From NCBI RefSeq assembly GCF_008386585.1, contig NZ_VUOB01000038.1, forward strand, positions 152,611-216,610: DNA of 64,000 bases, written 5' to 3'. Of the stretch, positions 15,169 through 24,241 are shown piece after piece; position 1 is the first letter of the stretch; each line of letters starts with the position of its first letter. The notes below the pieces were generated by a model. It was not told where the DNA came from, did no database searches, and saw nothing but the letters and a program-made list of their open reading frames with translations. Origin of the DNA: Solihabitans fulvus. GTDB taxonomy: Bacteria; Actinomycetota; Actinomycetes; Mycobacteriales; Pseudonocardiaceae. The translations under genes and the position numbers were made by a program.

Positions 15169-16908
15169 TCAGGCGCGGCGGCTGCGGTACTTCGCGGCGA
15201 GGCGGCGGGCCGTCCTGGCCAGGTCTCGGTCGGGGTGCGCGGTGCCGATGGCGTCCAGCACCTCGGCGGTGCGGGCGTGCGTCGAGTTCCACAGCTCGGT
15301 GAGGAAGTCCAGCTGCTCCTGCGGCGACCGCACGTCGACCACCCACCTCGCGACGGTGTCCGCGCCCTGGCCGTCCAGCAGCACACCGAGGAACTGGATC
15401 CGCGCGTTGGCCAGCCGCTCCGCGCCGATCTCCGCCTCCTCGAGGTGGCCCCGGTTGAGCAGCCACACCACCGCGGCGAAGTCGTTCGGACCGCCGAGCA
15501 GCAGGCGGACCTGCGCGGGCGCGGCCTCCTCGAAGGCGACGCCGACCAGGTCGAGGCCGGTCAGCGACTGGATCGGTGGCCTGCCCTGCGCGAACATCTC
15601 CGCCAGCAACTCGCGGCACGCCTGCGGTTCCGGCCGGTCCTGCGCCCACACCTTCAGATCGGCGAACCAGCCGCTCAGGTCCATCCGGCCGACCAGGCTC
15701 GCCAGGTCGGCCGCGGTGGTGTCGGCCGCATCCGGCCGCACGAGGACGCGGATGCCGAACTTCTCCGCCCGCCGCGCCGCGACCCGGTAGCCGCACTGCG
15801 TCAGCCGCGCCACGCCACCGCGCTGCCGGGGTCGGCCGTCGACCAGCGTGGTGTGGCCGCCGTCGAGGGTGAGGACGCCGCACTCGGCCAGCAGTGCGAG
15901 GAGTTCCCGCATCAGGTCGGGCACCACCGCGTCGATCCGGTCGCGGGACAGCGGCATTCCGTGGTTCGCCGAGTCGATCATCAGCTCGGCCAGGATGTCC
16001 AGGTTCGCGCCGTCCGCGCGCAGCTCGCCTGCCAGGATCTCGCCGAGCAGCCGGTCGGCCCCGTCCTCGACGTACGCCGCCAGGTCGACGTCCGCGCGTT
16101 CGCGCAGGAAACTCAAGGGGGACAACAGGATTAGCGAGTCGACCGCGCGGTCGAGCGCCTCGATCGGATCGGCCTCGACCAGCGGCCAGGTGGGGCCCTC
16201 GGCCAGCCGGCCGTCGGCCCTGCGCAGCGCGCCGACGACCGTCGCCCAGGACAGGTACCACTCCAGCGCGAGGACGTCCGCGTCGTGCTGGCGGTGCTCG
16301 ACGCCGGCCAGCAGGTCAAGGACCCCGTCCGCGCGCAACACGGCCAGCAACGCCTCGGTGGTCTCGGGGTCGAGCCCGCCGGCCTCGTCGAGCGGTTTGC
16401 CCGCCACGCCGAAATACCCGCGGAGTTGCGCGAACCGGCGCAGCACCGGAGCTTTTCCCGCGGCGGCGCGGCGACTGGCCTCCGTCGGCAGCGGCACCGG
16501 GCCGATTCGCGGCCTGGTCGCCTCCATCGCGGTGAGGAACTCCTCGGTGAGTTCCAGCGCGTAGGCGGACAGCCGGTCTGCTGGATCGCTGTCCTTGGTG
16601 AGCATCGCGGCCTCGCCGAGGAAGATCATGGTGCACGCCAAGGCCTCCGGAACCTCCCTCGCCCGGTCCGGCGGCGCGGTCAGCTTGCTCGCCAGGAAGT
16701 CCACCAGACACTCGCGGATGTCCGGCAGCCGCCAGCGGCCGAGGTGGCCGTCGCCGCTGGACCACTTCCAGAAGAACAACAGGCTGCTGACTTCCGGGTC
16801 CGTGCGGTAGTCCTCGCGCTCGTCCAGCCAGTCGGCGAACCGCTCCACCAACTCGGCGCTCGTGGTGTGGAAAGCTTCCTCGTCCCGGACTCCGAAGCGC
16901 AGCCGCAT
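15169..16908 (-). CDS. Large soluble hypothetical protein
   Basis: The 579-residue cytoplasmic protein begins MRLRFGVRDEEAFHTTSAEL and includes LLFFWKWSSGDGHLGRW near residue 43. The last third consists of short helical repeats (VAFEEAAPAQVRLLLGGPND, EAEIGAERLANARIQFLGVL) resembling HEAT-like units. A central stretch CGVLTLDGGHTTLVDGRPRQ looks like a winged-helix segment. I recognise no named family. It starts 25 bases after the glgX start region on the opposite side of the glgX stop and reads the same way, so it is downstream of glgX and probably cotranscribed with it. Confidence 0.75.
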   Translation of the reverse strand: MRLRFGVRDEEAFHTTSAELVERFADWLDEREDYRTDPEVSSLLFFWKWSSGDGHLGRWRLPDIRECLVDFLASKLTAPPDRAREVPEALACTMIFLGEAAMLTKDSDPADRLSAYALELTEEFLTAMEATRPRIGPVPLPTEASRRAAAGKAPVLRRFAQLRGYFGVAGKPLDEAGGLDPETTEALLAVLRADGVLDLLAGVEHRQHDADVLALEWYLSWATVVGALRRADGRLAEGPTWPLVEADPIEALDRAVDSLILLSPLSFLRERADVDLAAYVEDGADRLLGEILAGELRADGANLDILAELMIDSANHGMPLSRDRIDAVVPDLMRELLALLAECGVLTLDGGHTTLVDGRPRQRGGVARLTQCGYRVAARRAEKFGIRVLVRPDAADTTAADLASLVGRMDLSGWFADLKVWAQDRPEPQACRELLAEMFAQGRPPIQSLTGLDLVGVAFEEAAPAQVRLLLGGPNDFAAVVWLLNRGHLEEAEIGAERLANARIQFLGVLLDGQGADTVARWVVDVRSPQEQLDFLTELWNSTHARTAEVLDAIGTAHPDRDLARTARRLAAKYRSRRA

Positions 16909-16933
16909 GCGGAGAGGGTGTCACACAGTGGAG

Positions 16934-19111
16934 TCAGTGCGCAGCACGGAGTAGCAGCAGCGCTCGTCCTGCGACCGGCAGCGAGCTGCCCGGTTCCCTC
17001 GGCTCGGTGTCGGCCGGCGTGCCGTCCGGGACGCTGGTGTCCAGCACCAGCTGGTACTTCTCCCCGTACAGCGCGTCCGGCAGCACCACGTCGACCGGAT
17101 CCGCCCCGGCGTGCAGCACGATCAGCCACGAGTGGTCGGGGACCAGCTCGCCCTCCCTGGTGCGGGACAGGCAACCGGACCCGTCGATCCACATCACCAG
17201 CGTCCGCCTGCCCTCGTCGAACCAGTCGGTCTCGGCCATCTCCTCGCCGCCCGGCCGGAACCACATCAGGTCGGGGTCGCCGTCGTGGGTCGTGCGGCCC
17301 TCGAAGAACTGCGGTTGGCGCAGCGCGGGACACGCGGCGCGCAGCGCGATCACCTTGCTGGTGAACGCGAACATCGACGCGGCCTCGGCGCTGTCCTGCG
17401 ACCAGTCCAGCCAGGACGTCTCGTCGTCGACGCAGTAGGCGTTGTTGTTGCCGCCCTGGGTCCGCCACATTTCGTCGCCGGCCAGCAGCATCGGCGTCCC
17501 GGTGGACAACAGCTGCGTGGCCATCAGGTTGCGGGCCTGCCGGCCGCGCAGCTCGCGAATCCCCTCGTCGTCGATCTCGCCCTCGGCCCCGCAGTTCCAC
17601 GACCGGTTGTCGTTGGTGCCGTCCCGGTTGTCCTCGCCGTTGGCCTCGTTGTGCTTGTCGTTGTAGGACACCAGATCCCGCAGCGTGAACCCGTCGTGCG
17701 CGGTGACGAAGTTGATCGACTGCCACGGCCTGCGCAGATCGTCCGCGTACAGGTCGGACGAGCCGGACAGCCGGTAGGCGAGGTCCCGCACGTCGACCGC
17801 GCCCCGCCAGAAATCCCTTGCGGTGTCCCGGTATCGGCCGTTCCACTCGGCCCACTGCGGCGCGAACGCGCCGACCCGGTAGCCCTCCCCGGTGGCGTCC
17901 CACGGCTCGGCGATCAGCTTGCACCTGGCCAGCGCGGGATCGCAGGTGATCGCGGTCAGCAGCGCCGAGTTCGCGTCGAACTCCCGCCCGCCCGGCCTGC
18001 CGAGCACGCTGGCCAGGTCGAACCGGAAGCCGTCGACGCCGAGCTCGGTCGCCCAGTAGCGCAGTGAGTCGGTGACCATCCGCACCACGGTCGGCGACCC
18101 GGCGTCCAGCGTGTTGCCGGTGCCGGTGATGTCCCGCATGCCGCCCTCGGGCCCCTGGAGGTAGTAGGCGCCCTCGTCGAGGCCGCGGAACGACAGCGTT
18201 GGGCCGCCCTCACCGCCCTCGCAGGTGTGGTTGTAGACGACGTCGAGCAGCACCTCGATGCCGGCGGCGTGCAGGGCCGCGACCATCGTGCGGAACTCCT
18301 CCACCTCGCGGCCCGGCTCGCTCGCGTAGCCGGCGTGCGGGGCGAAGAACCCCAGCGTGGAGTAGCCCCAGTAGTTGCGCCGGCCCGACCGCAGCAGGTT
18401 GGGCTCGTCGCAGATCGTGTGCACGGGCAGCAGCTCGACCGTGGTCACGCCGAGCCGGACCAGGTGCTCGATGACCGAGGGATGCGCAAGGCCGAGATAG
18501 GTGCCGCGCTGGTGCTCCGGCACGTCGGGATGCCGCTTGGTGAAGCCGCGCACGTGCACCTCGTAGAGCACGGCCTCCTCGAACGGGATCTCCGGCTTCA
18601 GGCCGGTGTCCGCGCCGCCGGGGGAGGCCACCACGGACAGCGGCACGCTGCCGAGCGAGTCCACCACCGAGGGCGGCCCGGTCAGCGGGTCGTCCTGGTA
18701 GGTGAACGCCGCGTCCAGGTGGGACAGGGAGCCGGTGATCAGCCGCGCGTACGGGTCGACCAGCAGCTTCGCCGGGTTGCACCGCAGGCCCCGCGCCGGG
18801 TCGTACGGGCCGTGCACGCGGAACCCGTAGCGCTGGCCGGGTGTGACGCCGGACACCAGGCCGTGCCACACGCCGAAGGTGCGCTCGGTCAGCTCGATCC
18901 GCTGCTCCGTGTCGTCCTCGCCGATCAGGCACACCTCGACCGCCTCGGCGACCGAGGACGCCACCGCGAACCGCACGCCACCGGCCTCGGGGTGCGCGCC
19001 AAGCGGAAACGGGCGCCCGGCGAGCACGGGCAGGTCGGACTCTCCTCTGTGCAGCACCTCGTCGATCCTGCCAGCACGGTGCGATCGGGGCGCTGGGACG
19101 AACTCCACCAT
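16934..19111 (-). CDS. glgX: Glycogen debranching enzyme GlgX (isoamylase type)
   Basis: The enzyme hydrolyses alpha-1,6 branches in glycogen. The 725-residue product (GH13_11) has an N-terminal CBM48 (FPLGAHPEAGGVRFAVASSV). In the catalytic barrel the nucleophile is Asp365 (GFRFDLAS) and the acid is Glu402 (LIAEPWD). The GlgX/TreX signature FVTAHDGFTLRDLVSYNDKH is followed by NEANGEDNRDG. ATG 19111 is the family start; the longer frame upstream is antisense to the ABC gene. It diverges from the ABC ATPase gene with a 54-base gap. Confidence 0.95.
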   Translation of the reverse strand: MVEFVPAPRSHRAGRIDEVLHRGESDLPVLAGRPFPLGAHPEAGGVRFAVASSVAEAVEVCLIGEDDTEQRIELTERTFGVWHGLVSGVTPGQRYGFRVHGPYDPARGLRCNPAKLLVDPYARLITGSLSHLDAAFTYQDDPLTGPPSVVDSLGSVPLSVVASPGGADTGLKPEIPFEEAVLYEVHVRGFTKRHPDVPEHQRGTYLGLAHPSVIEHLVRLGVTTVELLPVHTICDEPNLLRSGRRNYWGYSTLGFFAPHAGYASEPGREVEEFRTMVAALHAAGIEVLLDVVYNHTCEGGEGGPTLSFRGLDEGAYYLQGPEGGMRDITGTGNTLDAGSPTVVRMVTDSLRYWATELGVDGFRFDLASVLGRPGGREFDANSALLTAITCDPALARCKLIAEPWDATGEGYRVGAFAPQWAEWNGRYRDTARDFWRGAVDVRDLAYRLSGSSDLYADDLRRPWQSINFVTAHDGFTLRDLVSYNDKHNEANGEDNRDGTNDNRSWNCGAEGEIDDEGIRELRGRQARNLMATQLLSTGTPMLLAGDEMWRTQGGNNNAYCVDDETSWLDWSQDSAEAASMFAFTSKVIALRAACPALRQPQFFEGRTTHDGDPDLMWFRPGGEEMAETDWFDEGRRTLVMWIDGSGCLSRTREGELVPDHSWLIVLHAGADPVDVVLPDALYGEKYQLVLDTSVPDGTPADTEPREPGSSLPVAGRALLLLRAAH

Positions 19112-19165
19112 GGCTGTCAGCCCCCAGTGCTCGGCCCCTCGACTGCGGTCATAAACAATGGTCGC

Positions 19166-20020
19166 GTGACCGACCACGGGGCGAGGCAGGGCACGGTGCG
19201 GAGCAACTCGAATGGACGCGTTGACGTCGATGTGACCGACCTGGTCGTGCACATGGCGGACGTGAGCGTGCGACGAGGGCGGAACACGCTGCTCGGCGGC
19301 GTGCAATGGAGTGTTGAGCTGGACGAGCGCTGGGTGGTGCTCGGGCCCAACGGCGCTGGCAAGACCACGCTGTTGCGCCTGGCCGGCGCCGAGATGCACC
19401 CGACAGAGGGAACCGTGCACCTGCTCGGCGAGCAGCTGGGGCGGGTGGACGTGTTCGAGCTGCGGCCGAGGATCGGCCTGTGCTCCGCGGCGCTGGCCGC
19501 CCGCGTGCCGGCGCAGGAGAAGGTCGTCGACGTCGTGGTCAGCGCCGGGTACGCCGTGCTGGGCCGCTGGCGCGAGGACTACGACGAGCTGGACACCGGC
19601 CGGGCGCTGGAGCTGCTGGCGGCCCTCGGCGTCGACCACCTCGGCGACCGGCTGTTCGGCACGCTGTCCGAGGGCGAGCGCAAGCGCGTGCTGATCGCCA
19701 GGGCGCTGATGACCGACCCGGAGATGCTGCTGCTCGACGAGCCGGCGGCCGGGCTCGACCTCGGCGGCCGGGAGGACCTGGTCGCGCGGCTGTCCGAGCT
19801 GGCGCTCGACCCGGACGCGCCGGCGATGGTGCTGGTCACCCACCACGTCGAGGAGATCCCGCCCGGCTTCACCCACGCGCTGCTGCTGCGCGAGGGCGGG
19901 GTCGTCGCGCAGGGACTGCTGGACGAGGTGATCACGGCCGAGAACCTGTCCGCCACCTTCGGCCAGGACCTCGACCTACAGAAGGCTGGCGACCGCTTCT
20001 TCGCCCGCCGTCGCGTGTGA
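19166..20020 (+). CDS. ABC-type ATP-binding protein (Rv3041c-like)
   Basis: The 284-residue product has Walker A GPNGAGKTT at 60-68, the signature LSEGERKR (a variant of LSGGQ), Walker B LLLDEPAAGLD and the switch loop VLVTHHVEE. There is no membrane domain and no permease gene beside it. The sequence and its place before an enoyl-CoA hydratase match Rv3041c of M. tuberculosis. GTG 19166 follows CATAAACAAT closely, so the transcript may be leaderless. A start further in, near ATG 19253, cannot be excluded. Confidence 0.85.
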   Translation: MTDHGARQGTVRSNSNGRVDVDVTDLVVHMADVSVRRGRNTLLGGVQWSVELDERWVVLGPNGAGKTTLLRLAGAEMHPTEGTVHLLGEQLGRVDVFELRPRIGLCSAALAARVPAQEKVVDVVVSAGYAVLGRWREDYDELDTGRALELLAALGVDHLGDRLFGTLSEGERKRVLIARALMTDPEMLLLDEPAAGLDLGGREDLVARLSELALDPDAPAMVLVTHHVEEIPPGFTHALLLREGGVVAQGLLDEVITAENLSATFGQDLDLQKAGDRFFARRRV

Positions 20021-20097
20021 GCTGTTCCACGAGGTGGGCTACCGCGCGGTAACCTGCCGTTGACTAGCGCTGGATCACGGTCGAGGAGGACCTGGGG

Positions 20098-20877
20098 ATG
20101 GGCGAGTTCGTCAGGCTTGAGGTTGAGGGCGGCATCGGCACGATCCGGCTGGAACGGCCCCCGATGAACGCGCTCAACAAGCAGGTCCAGGAGGAGATCC
20201 GGGCCGCGGCGCACGAGGCGGCGCAGCGCGAGGACGTCCGCGCGGTGATCGTGTACGGCGGCGAGAAGGTGTTCGCGGCCGGCGCGGACATCAAGGAGAT
20301 GGTCGACATGTCCTACGTGGAGATGGCCGACCGCGCGCACGCGCTGTCGTCCTCCTTCGCGGCCGTCGCCGAGATCCCCAAGCCCACCGTCGCCGCGATC
20401 ACCGGCTACGCCCTCGGCGGCGGCTTCGAGCTGGCGCTGTGCTGCGACCGCCGGATCGCCGGCGACAACGCCAAGGTCGGCCAGCCGGAGATCCTGCTCG
20501 GCATCATCCCCGGCGCCGGCGGCACGCAGCGGCTGGCGCGGCTGGTCGGCCCGAGCAAGGCCAAGGACATCGTGTTCACCGGCCGGTTCGTCGGCGCCGA
20601 GGAGGCCCTGGCCATCGGCATGGTCGACCAGGTCGTCGCCCCCGACGAGGTGTACTCGGCGGCGCGCGCCTGGGCCGGCCAGTTCACCGGCGCGGCGTCC
20701 CGCGCCCTCGCCGCGGCGAAGGCGGCCATCGACGGCGGCCTCGACGGCGACCTGGCCAGCGGGCTGAAGCTGGAGAGCCACCTGTTCGCCGCGCTGTTCG
20801 CCACCGACGACCAGACGATCGGCATGCGGTCGTTCGTCGAGAGCGGCCCGGGCAAGGCCAACTTCACCGGGAAGTGA
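20098..20877 (+). CDS. Enoyl-CoA hydratase/isomerase family protein (EchA17-like)
   Basis: The 259-residue crotonase-fold enzyme has the CoA/oxyanion motif VFAAGADIKEM. It also has ALGGGFELALCCDRRIA and the catalytic region GQPEILLGIIPGAGGTQRL, in which Glu is present. It is likely to hydrate 2-enoyl-CoA in fatty-acid degradation. GAGGAGG is placed ahead of ATG 20098. It is the head of a three-gene run (hydratase, methyltransferase, THUMP-like methyltransferase) in the same order as Rv3039c-Rv3037c. Confidence 0.93.
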   Translation: MGEFVRLEVEGGIGTIRLERPPMNALNKQVQEEIRAAAHEAAQREDVRAVIVYGGEKVFAAGADIKEMVDMSYVEMADRAHALSSSFAAVAEIPKPTVAAITGYALGGGFELALCCDRRIAGDNAKVGQPEILLGIIPGAGGTQRLARLVGPSKAKDIVFTGRFVGAEEALAIGMVDQVVAPDEVYSAARAWAGQFTGAASRALAAAKAAIDGGLDGDLASGLKLESHLFAALFATDDQTIGMRSFVESGPGKANFTGK

Positions 20878-20882
20878 ACTCC

Positions 20883-21860
20883 GTGACCGAGAAGTCCGTG
20901 ACCGCGAAGGCAGACCCGGCGCCCAACCCGCACGCCAGCGCGGAGCAGGTCGAGGCCGCCTGGCAGGACCCCAAGCTCGCCAACGTGCTCTACCACGACT
21001 GGGAAGCCAGTACGTACGACGAGAAGTGGTCGATCTCCTACGACGAGCGCTGCATCACCTACGCCGTCGACCGGTTCCGGCTTGCCGCAGGCGACGTCGG
21101 GCCGTACGAGCACGCGCTCGAACTGGGCAGCGGCACCGGTTTCTTCCTGCTGAACCTGATGCAGGGCGGCGTGGCCAGCAAGGGCTCGGTCACCGACCTG
21201 TCGCCCGGCATGGTGCAGGCCGCGCTGCGCAACGCCGAGCACCTCGGCCTCGACGTGGACGGCCGGGTCGCCGACGCCGAGCGGATCCCCTACGAGGACA
21301 ACACCTTCGACCTGGTCGTCGGGCACGCCGTGCTGCACCACATCCCGGACGTGTCGGCGGCCATGCGCGAGGTGCTGCGGGTGCTCAAGCCGGGCGGGCG
21401 GTTCGTGTTCGCGGGCGAGCCGACCACGATCGGCGACTTCTACGCCCGCAAGCTCGGCCAGGCCACCTGGTGGCTGACCACCAACGTGACCAAGGCCGTG
21501 CCGGTGCTCAACAGCTGGCGGCGCCCGCAGGAGGAGCTGGACGAGTCGTCCCGCGCCGCCGCGCTGGAGGCCGTGGTCGACATCCACACCTTCGACCCCG
21601 ACGAGCTGGAGCGCACCGCGGTGCGGGCCGGCGCGGTGCGGGTCAGGGCCGTGACCGAGGAGCTGTCGGCCGCGCTGTTCGGCTGGCCGGTGCGGACCTT
21701 CGAGGCCGCGGTGCCGAGGGAGAAGCTCGGCTTCGGCTGGGCCATGTTCGCCTACCGGACCTGGCAGCGGCTGTCCTGGCTGGACGAGCAGGTGCTGTCG
21801 AAGGTGGTGCCGCGCAACCTGTTCTACAACGTGCTCATCGCCGGGACCAAGCCCGTCTAG
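20883..21860 (+). CDS. Class I SAM-dependent methyltransferase (Rv3038c-like)
   Basis: The 325-residue product has the Rossmann SAM motif LELGSGTGFFLLNLM, the acidic second motif VTDLSPGM, and LVVGHAVLHHIPD followed by VLRVLKPGGRFVF. The GTG at 20883 is five bases after the hydratase stop, so the two are cotranscribed. Substrate is unknown; the position matches Rv3038c. A C-terminal helical region from about residue 200 (YARKLGQATWWLTTNVTKA) is distinctive for this subgroup. Confidence 0.88.
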   Translation: MTEKSVTAKADPAPNPHASAEQVEAAWQDPKLANVLYHDWEASTYDEKWSISYDERCITYAVDRFRLAAGDVGPYEHALELGSGTGFFLLNLMQGGVASKGSVTDLSPGMVQAALRNAEHLGLDVDGRVADAERIPYEDNTFDLVVGHAVLHHIPDVSAAMREVLRVLKPGGRFVFAGEPTTIGDFYARKLGQATWWLTTNVTKAVPVLNSWRRPQEELDESSRAAALEAVVDIHTFDPDELERTAVRAGAVRVRAVTEELSAALFGWPVRTFEAAVPREKLGFGWAMFAYRTWQRLSWLDEQVLSKVVPRNLFYNVLIAGTKPV

Positions 21861-21876
21861 TCGGGGCCGGCCGGAG

Positions 21877-23052
21877 TTGGGCTACGAGTTCACCCGCGAG
21901 GACGTCGCGTTCCTGCGGTCGGCGGCAGGCGGCCGCGCGCTGGCCGAGGTCGGCGCGCTGCCGCTGATCCCGGCCTCGCAACTGGCCGACGTGGTCTCGG
22001 CGCGGCAGCTCGTCGGCGAGCGCTTCGCCACCGTGGTGGAAACCGTGCTGCTGCGCCGCCGCGCGGTGTCCAAAGTGGACGATTCGGCCGACTGGCTGTT
22101 CACCGACGCCGCGCTCCAGCAGGCCACCGCGTCCGCCGTGACGGCGCACCGGGCCGCGCGGTTCGCCGGCCGCGACGTGCACGACGTGACCTGCTCGGTC
22201 GGCGCCGACCTGGTCGGGCTGGCCAGGGTCGCCGCGCGGTGCGTCGGCTCGGACCTCGACCAGGTGCGGCTGGACATGGCCGCGCACAACTGTGCGGTCG
22301 CCGGCGTCGGGCCGGTGCTCGCGCGGGCCGACGCGCTGCGGCCGGTCACCAGGGGCACGGCGGTCACCGCCGACCCCGCGCGCCGGGACGCGAGCGGGCG
22401 GCGGCGCTGGCAGCCCGGCGACTTCGCGCCGCCGCTGGACGAGCTGGCGGAGACCTATCGCGGCGTCGACCTCGCCGTGAAGTGCGCGCCGGGGCTGGAC
22501 TTCGACATCGCGCCGTGGGCGGACGAGGTGGAGGTCGTGTCGCTGGACGGGCAGGTGCGCGAGGCGTGCCTGTGGACCGGCGGGCTCGCGACCGCAGGCG
22601 TCCGGCGGCGGGCCACCGTGCTGCGCTCCGGAGGTCCACAGTGGACGGTCACGGATGCGGAGTCGGATGACTGCCCGGTGCGGGAGGTCGGGGAGTGGAT
22701 CGTCGACCCCGACGGCGCGGTCGTGCGGTCCGGCCTGGTCCGCCAGTACGCGGCGCGGCACGGCCTCGGCCAGCTCGACGAGCACATCGCCTACCTCACC
22801 GGCGACACCCCGCCGCCGGGCATCCGGGCGTTCCGGGTGACCGAACACGGGCACTACAACGAGAAGACCCTGCGGGCGATGCTGCGCCGGCACGGGGTCG
22901 GCCGGCTGGAGATCCTGGTGCGCGGGCTGGACGTCGACCCCAACACGTTGCGCCGCAGGCTCAAGCTGGCCGGCCCCGCCGAGGCCACGGTGGTGCTGAC
23001 CCGCGTCGGGCGCAGCCCCACCGCGTTCCTCTGCACGGCCCACCGCACCTGA
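21877..23052 (+). CDS. THUMP-like domain methyltransferase (Rv3037c-like)
   Basis: The 391-residue product has a degenerate SAM fold: DVTCSVGADLVGLA corresponds to motif I and CVGSDLDQVRLDMA to motif II. The C-terminal THUMP-like domain is seen in HGVGRLEILVRGLDVDPN and LRRRLKLAGPAEATVVLTR. In mycobacteria the homologue Rv3037c lies in the MGLP locus. The start used is TTG 21877, which has no good alternative upstream, so the N-terminus is uncertain. The last 60 bases of the gene are duplicated just downstream. Confidence 0.82.
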   Translation: MGYEFTREDVAFLRSAAGGRALAEVGALPLIPASQLADVVSARQLVGERFATVVETVLLRRRAVSKVDDSADWLFTDAALQQATASAVTAHRAARFAGRDVHDVTCSVGADLVGLARVAARCVGSDLDQVRLDMAAHNCAVAGVGPVLARADALRPVTRGTAVTADPARRDASGRRRWQPGDFAPPLDELAETYRGVDLAVKCAPGLDFDIAPWADEVEVVSLDGQVREACLWTGGLATAGVRRRATVLRSGGPQWTVTDAESDDCPVREVGEWIVDPDGAVVRSGLVRQYAARHGLGQLDEHIAYLTGDTPPPGIRAFRVTEHGHYNEKTLRAMLRRHGVGRLEILVRGLDVDPNTLRRRLKLAGPAEATVVLTRVGRSPTAFLCTAHRT

Positions 23053-23185
23053 GCGTGCTGACCGTCCTGGCTTGTGCTGAGTGGTTCTACAGAGTGCTGA
23101 TCCGCGTCGGGCGCAGCCCCACCGCGTTCCTCTGCACGGCCCATCGCACCTGACCGTCCCGGCTTGTGCCGAGTCGTTCTACAGG
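22993..23185. repeat. Tandem duplication spanning two convergent gene ends
   Basis: Unit 1 (22993-23093, 101 bases) and unit 2 (23094-23185, 92 bases) are nearly identical apart from a 9-base gap and a few substitutions. Each begins with the last 20 codons and stop of the THUMP-like gene and ends with the last codons of the convergent nucleoside hydrolase (TTCTACAG). The real hydrolase stop is in unit 2 and the real THUMP-like stop is in unit 1. The copies between are non-functional ends. Confidence 0.92.
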
Positions 23186-24144
23186 GTGCTGAGCCGGTCG
23201 AGGACGAACTGTCGGAGGCCGTCGAGGTCGGTGTCCAGCGCGAAGTCGACGGCCTGCTCCTGATCGACGCCGTACTCCCTGTTGACCTCGGTGCGGCGGC
23301 GGTCCGCCACGGTCGCCCCTCGGCCAGGCCCGAACGTGCAGTCGACGTCCACCGGATACCTGGTGGTGCGCAGGATGCCCGGCCGCACCGCCTCCGCGAC
23401 CGCGACCGCGTCGTGCAGCACCAGGCCGGGCCAGCCGAGCGACTGCGCGTAGTGCCGCTGGTACTCGGCGGTGAGCCCGACCAGGGCCGCCCCGACCGGC
23501 CCGGCGGCCTCGACCCGGCCGAGCCAGTCGAGGTCGACCGCGCAGCGCATGGTCAGGTCGAGCGGCACCAACACCGTCGGCAGGCGCTCCTCGGCCAGTA
23601 CTCGGCGCGCGGCCTCCGGGTCGCTCCAGATGTTGAACTCCGCGGCCGCGCTGACGTTGCCGCCGCCGACCGCGCCGCCCATGATCACCAGCCGGCCGAT
23701 CTTCTCCCGCGCCCAGGGGTGCGCGGCCAGCAGCAGCGCGACGTTGGTCAGCGGGCCGACCGCCGCGATGGTGACCGGCGCGGTCGCGGCGGCGAGCAGC
23801 TCGGTCATCAACGTGACCGCGTCCCTCGGATCGAGCGCGCGCGTCGGCTCGGGCAGCGTGTCCGAACGGCCGGACAGCCCGTCCGAGCCGTGCGCGTAGC
23901 GGGCCCGGTGCGGGTGCGGGTGCACCAGCGGCCGGTCCGCGCCTGCCGCCACCGGCACGTCCTCGCGGCCAAGCAGCGCGAGCAGCCGCCGCGCGTTGAC
24001 GGTGGTCGCGGACAGCGGGACGTTGCCGAAGACGGTGGTCACGGCGAGCAGGTCGACCTCGGGGCTGGCGGCGGCGAGCGCGAGCGCGAACGCGTCGTCA
24101 ACGCCGGGGTCGGTGTCGATGATCAGCGGGGTCCTGGTGGTCAC
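23179..24144 (-). CDS. Inosine-uridine-preferring nucleoside hydrolase family
   Basis: The enzyme splits ribonucleosides into base and ribose for salvage. The 321-residue product has the N-terminal calcium-binding motif DTDPGVDDA (residues 10-17). It also has TTVFGNVPLSATTVNA and VTIAAVGPLTNVALLL, and near the C-terminus LVLHDAVAVAEAVRP carries the conserved HD. The exact nucleoside preference cannot be read from sequence. It stands alone, convergent with the THUMP-like gene and divergent from the acyltransferase gene. Confidence 0.92.
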   Translation of the reverse strand: MTTRTPLIIDTDPGVDDAFALALAAASPEVDLLAVTTVFGNVPLSATTVNARRLLALLGREDVPVAAGADRPLVHPHPHRARYAHGSDGLSGRSDTLPEPTRALDPRDAVTLMTELLAAATAPVTIAAVGPLTNVALLLAAHPWAREKIGRLVIMGGAVGGGNVSAAAEFNIWSDPEAARRVLAEERLPTVLVPLDLTMRCAVDLDWLGRVEAAGPVGAALVGLTAEYQRHYAQSLGWPGLVLHDAVAVAEAVRPGILRTTRYPVDVDCTFGPGRGATVADRRRTEVNREYGVDQEQAVDFALDTDLDGLRQFVLDRLSTL

Positions 24145-24241
24145 GTGATCGCATCCTGCCCGACCCCGCGCGGTCCCGTCGGGTGCGATACGCGGAGTGC
24201 GTGCGCGACCGCGCTGCGCGCTCGACTACCGTTCGGTAGCC

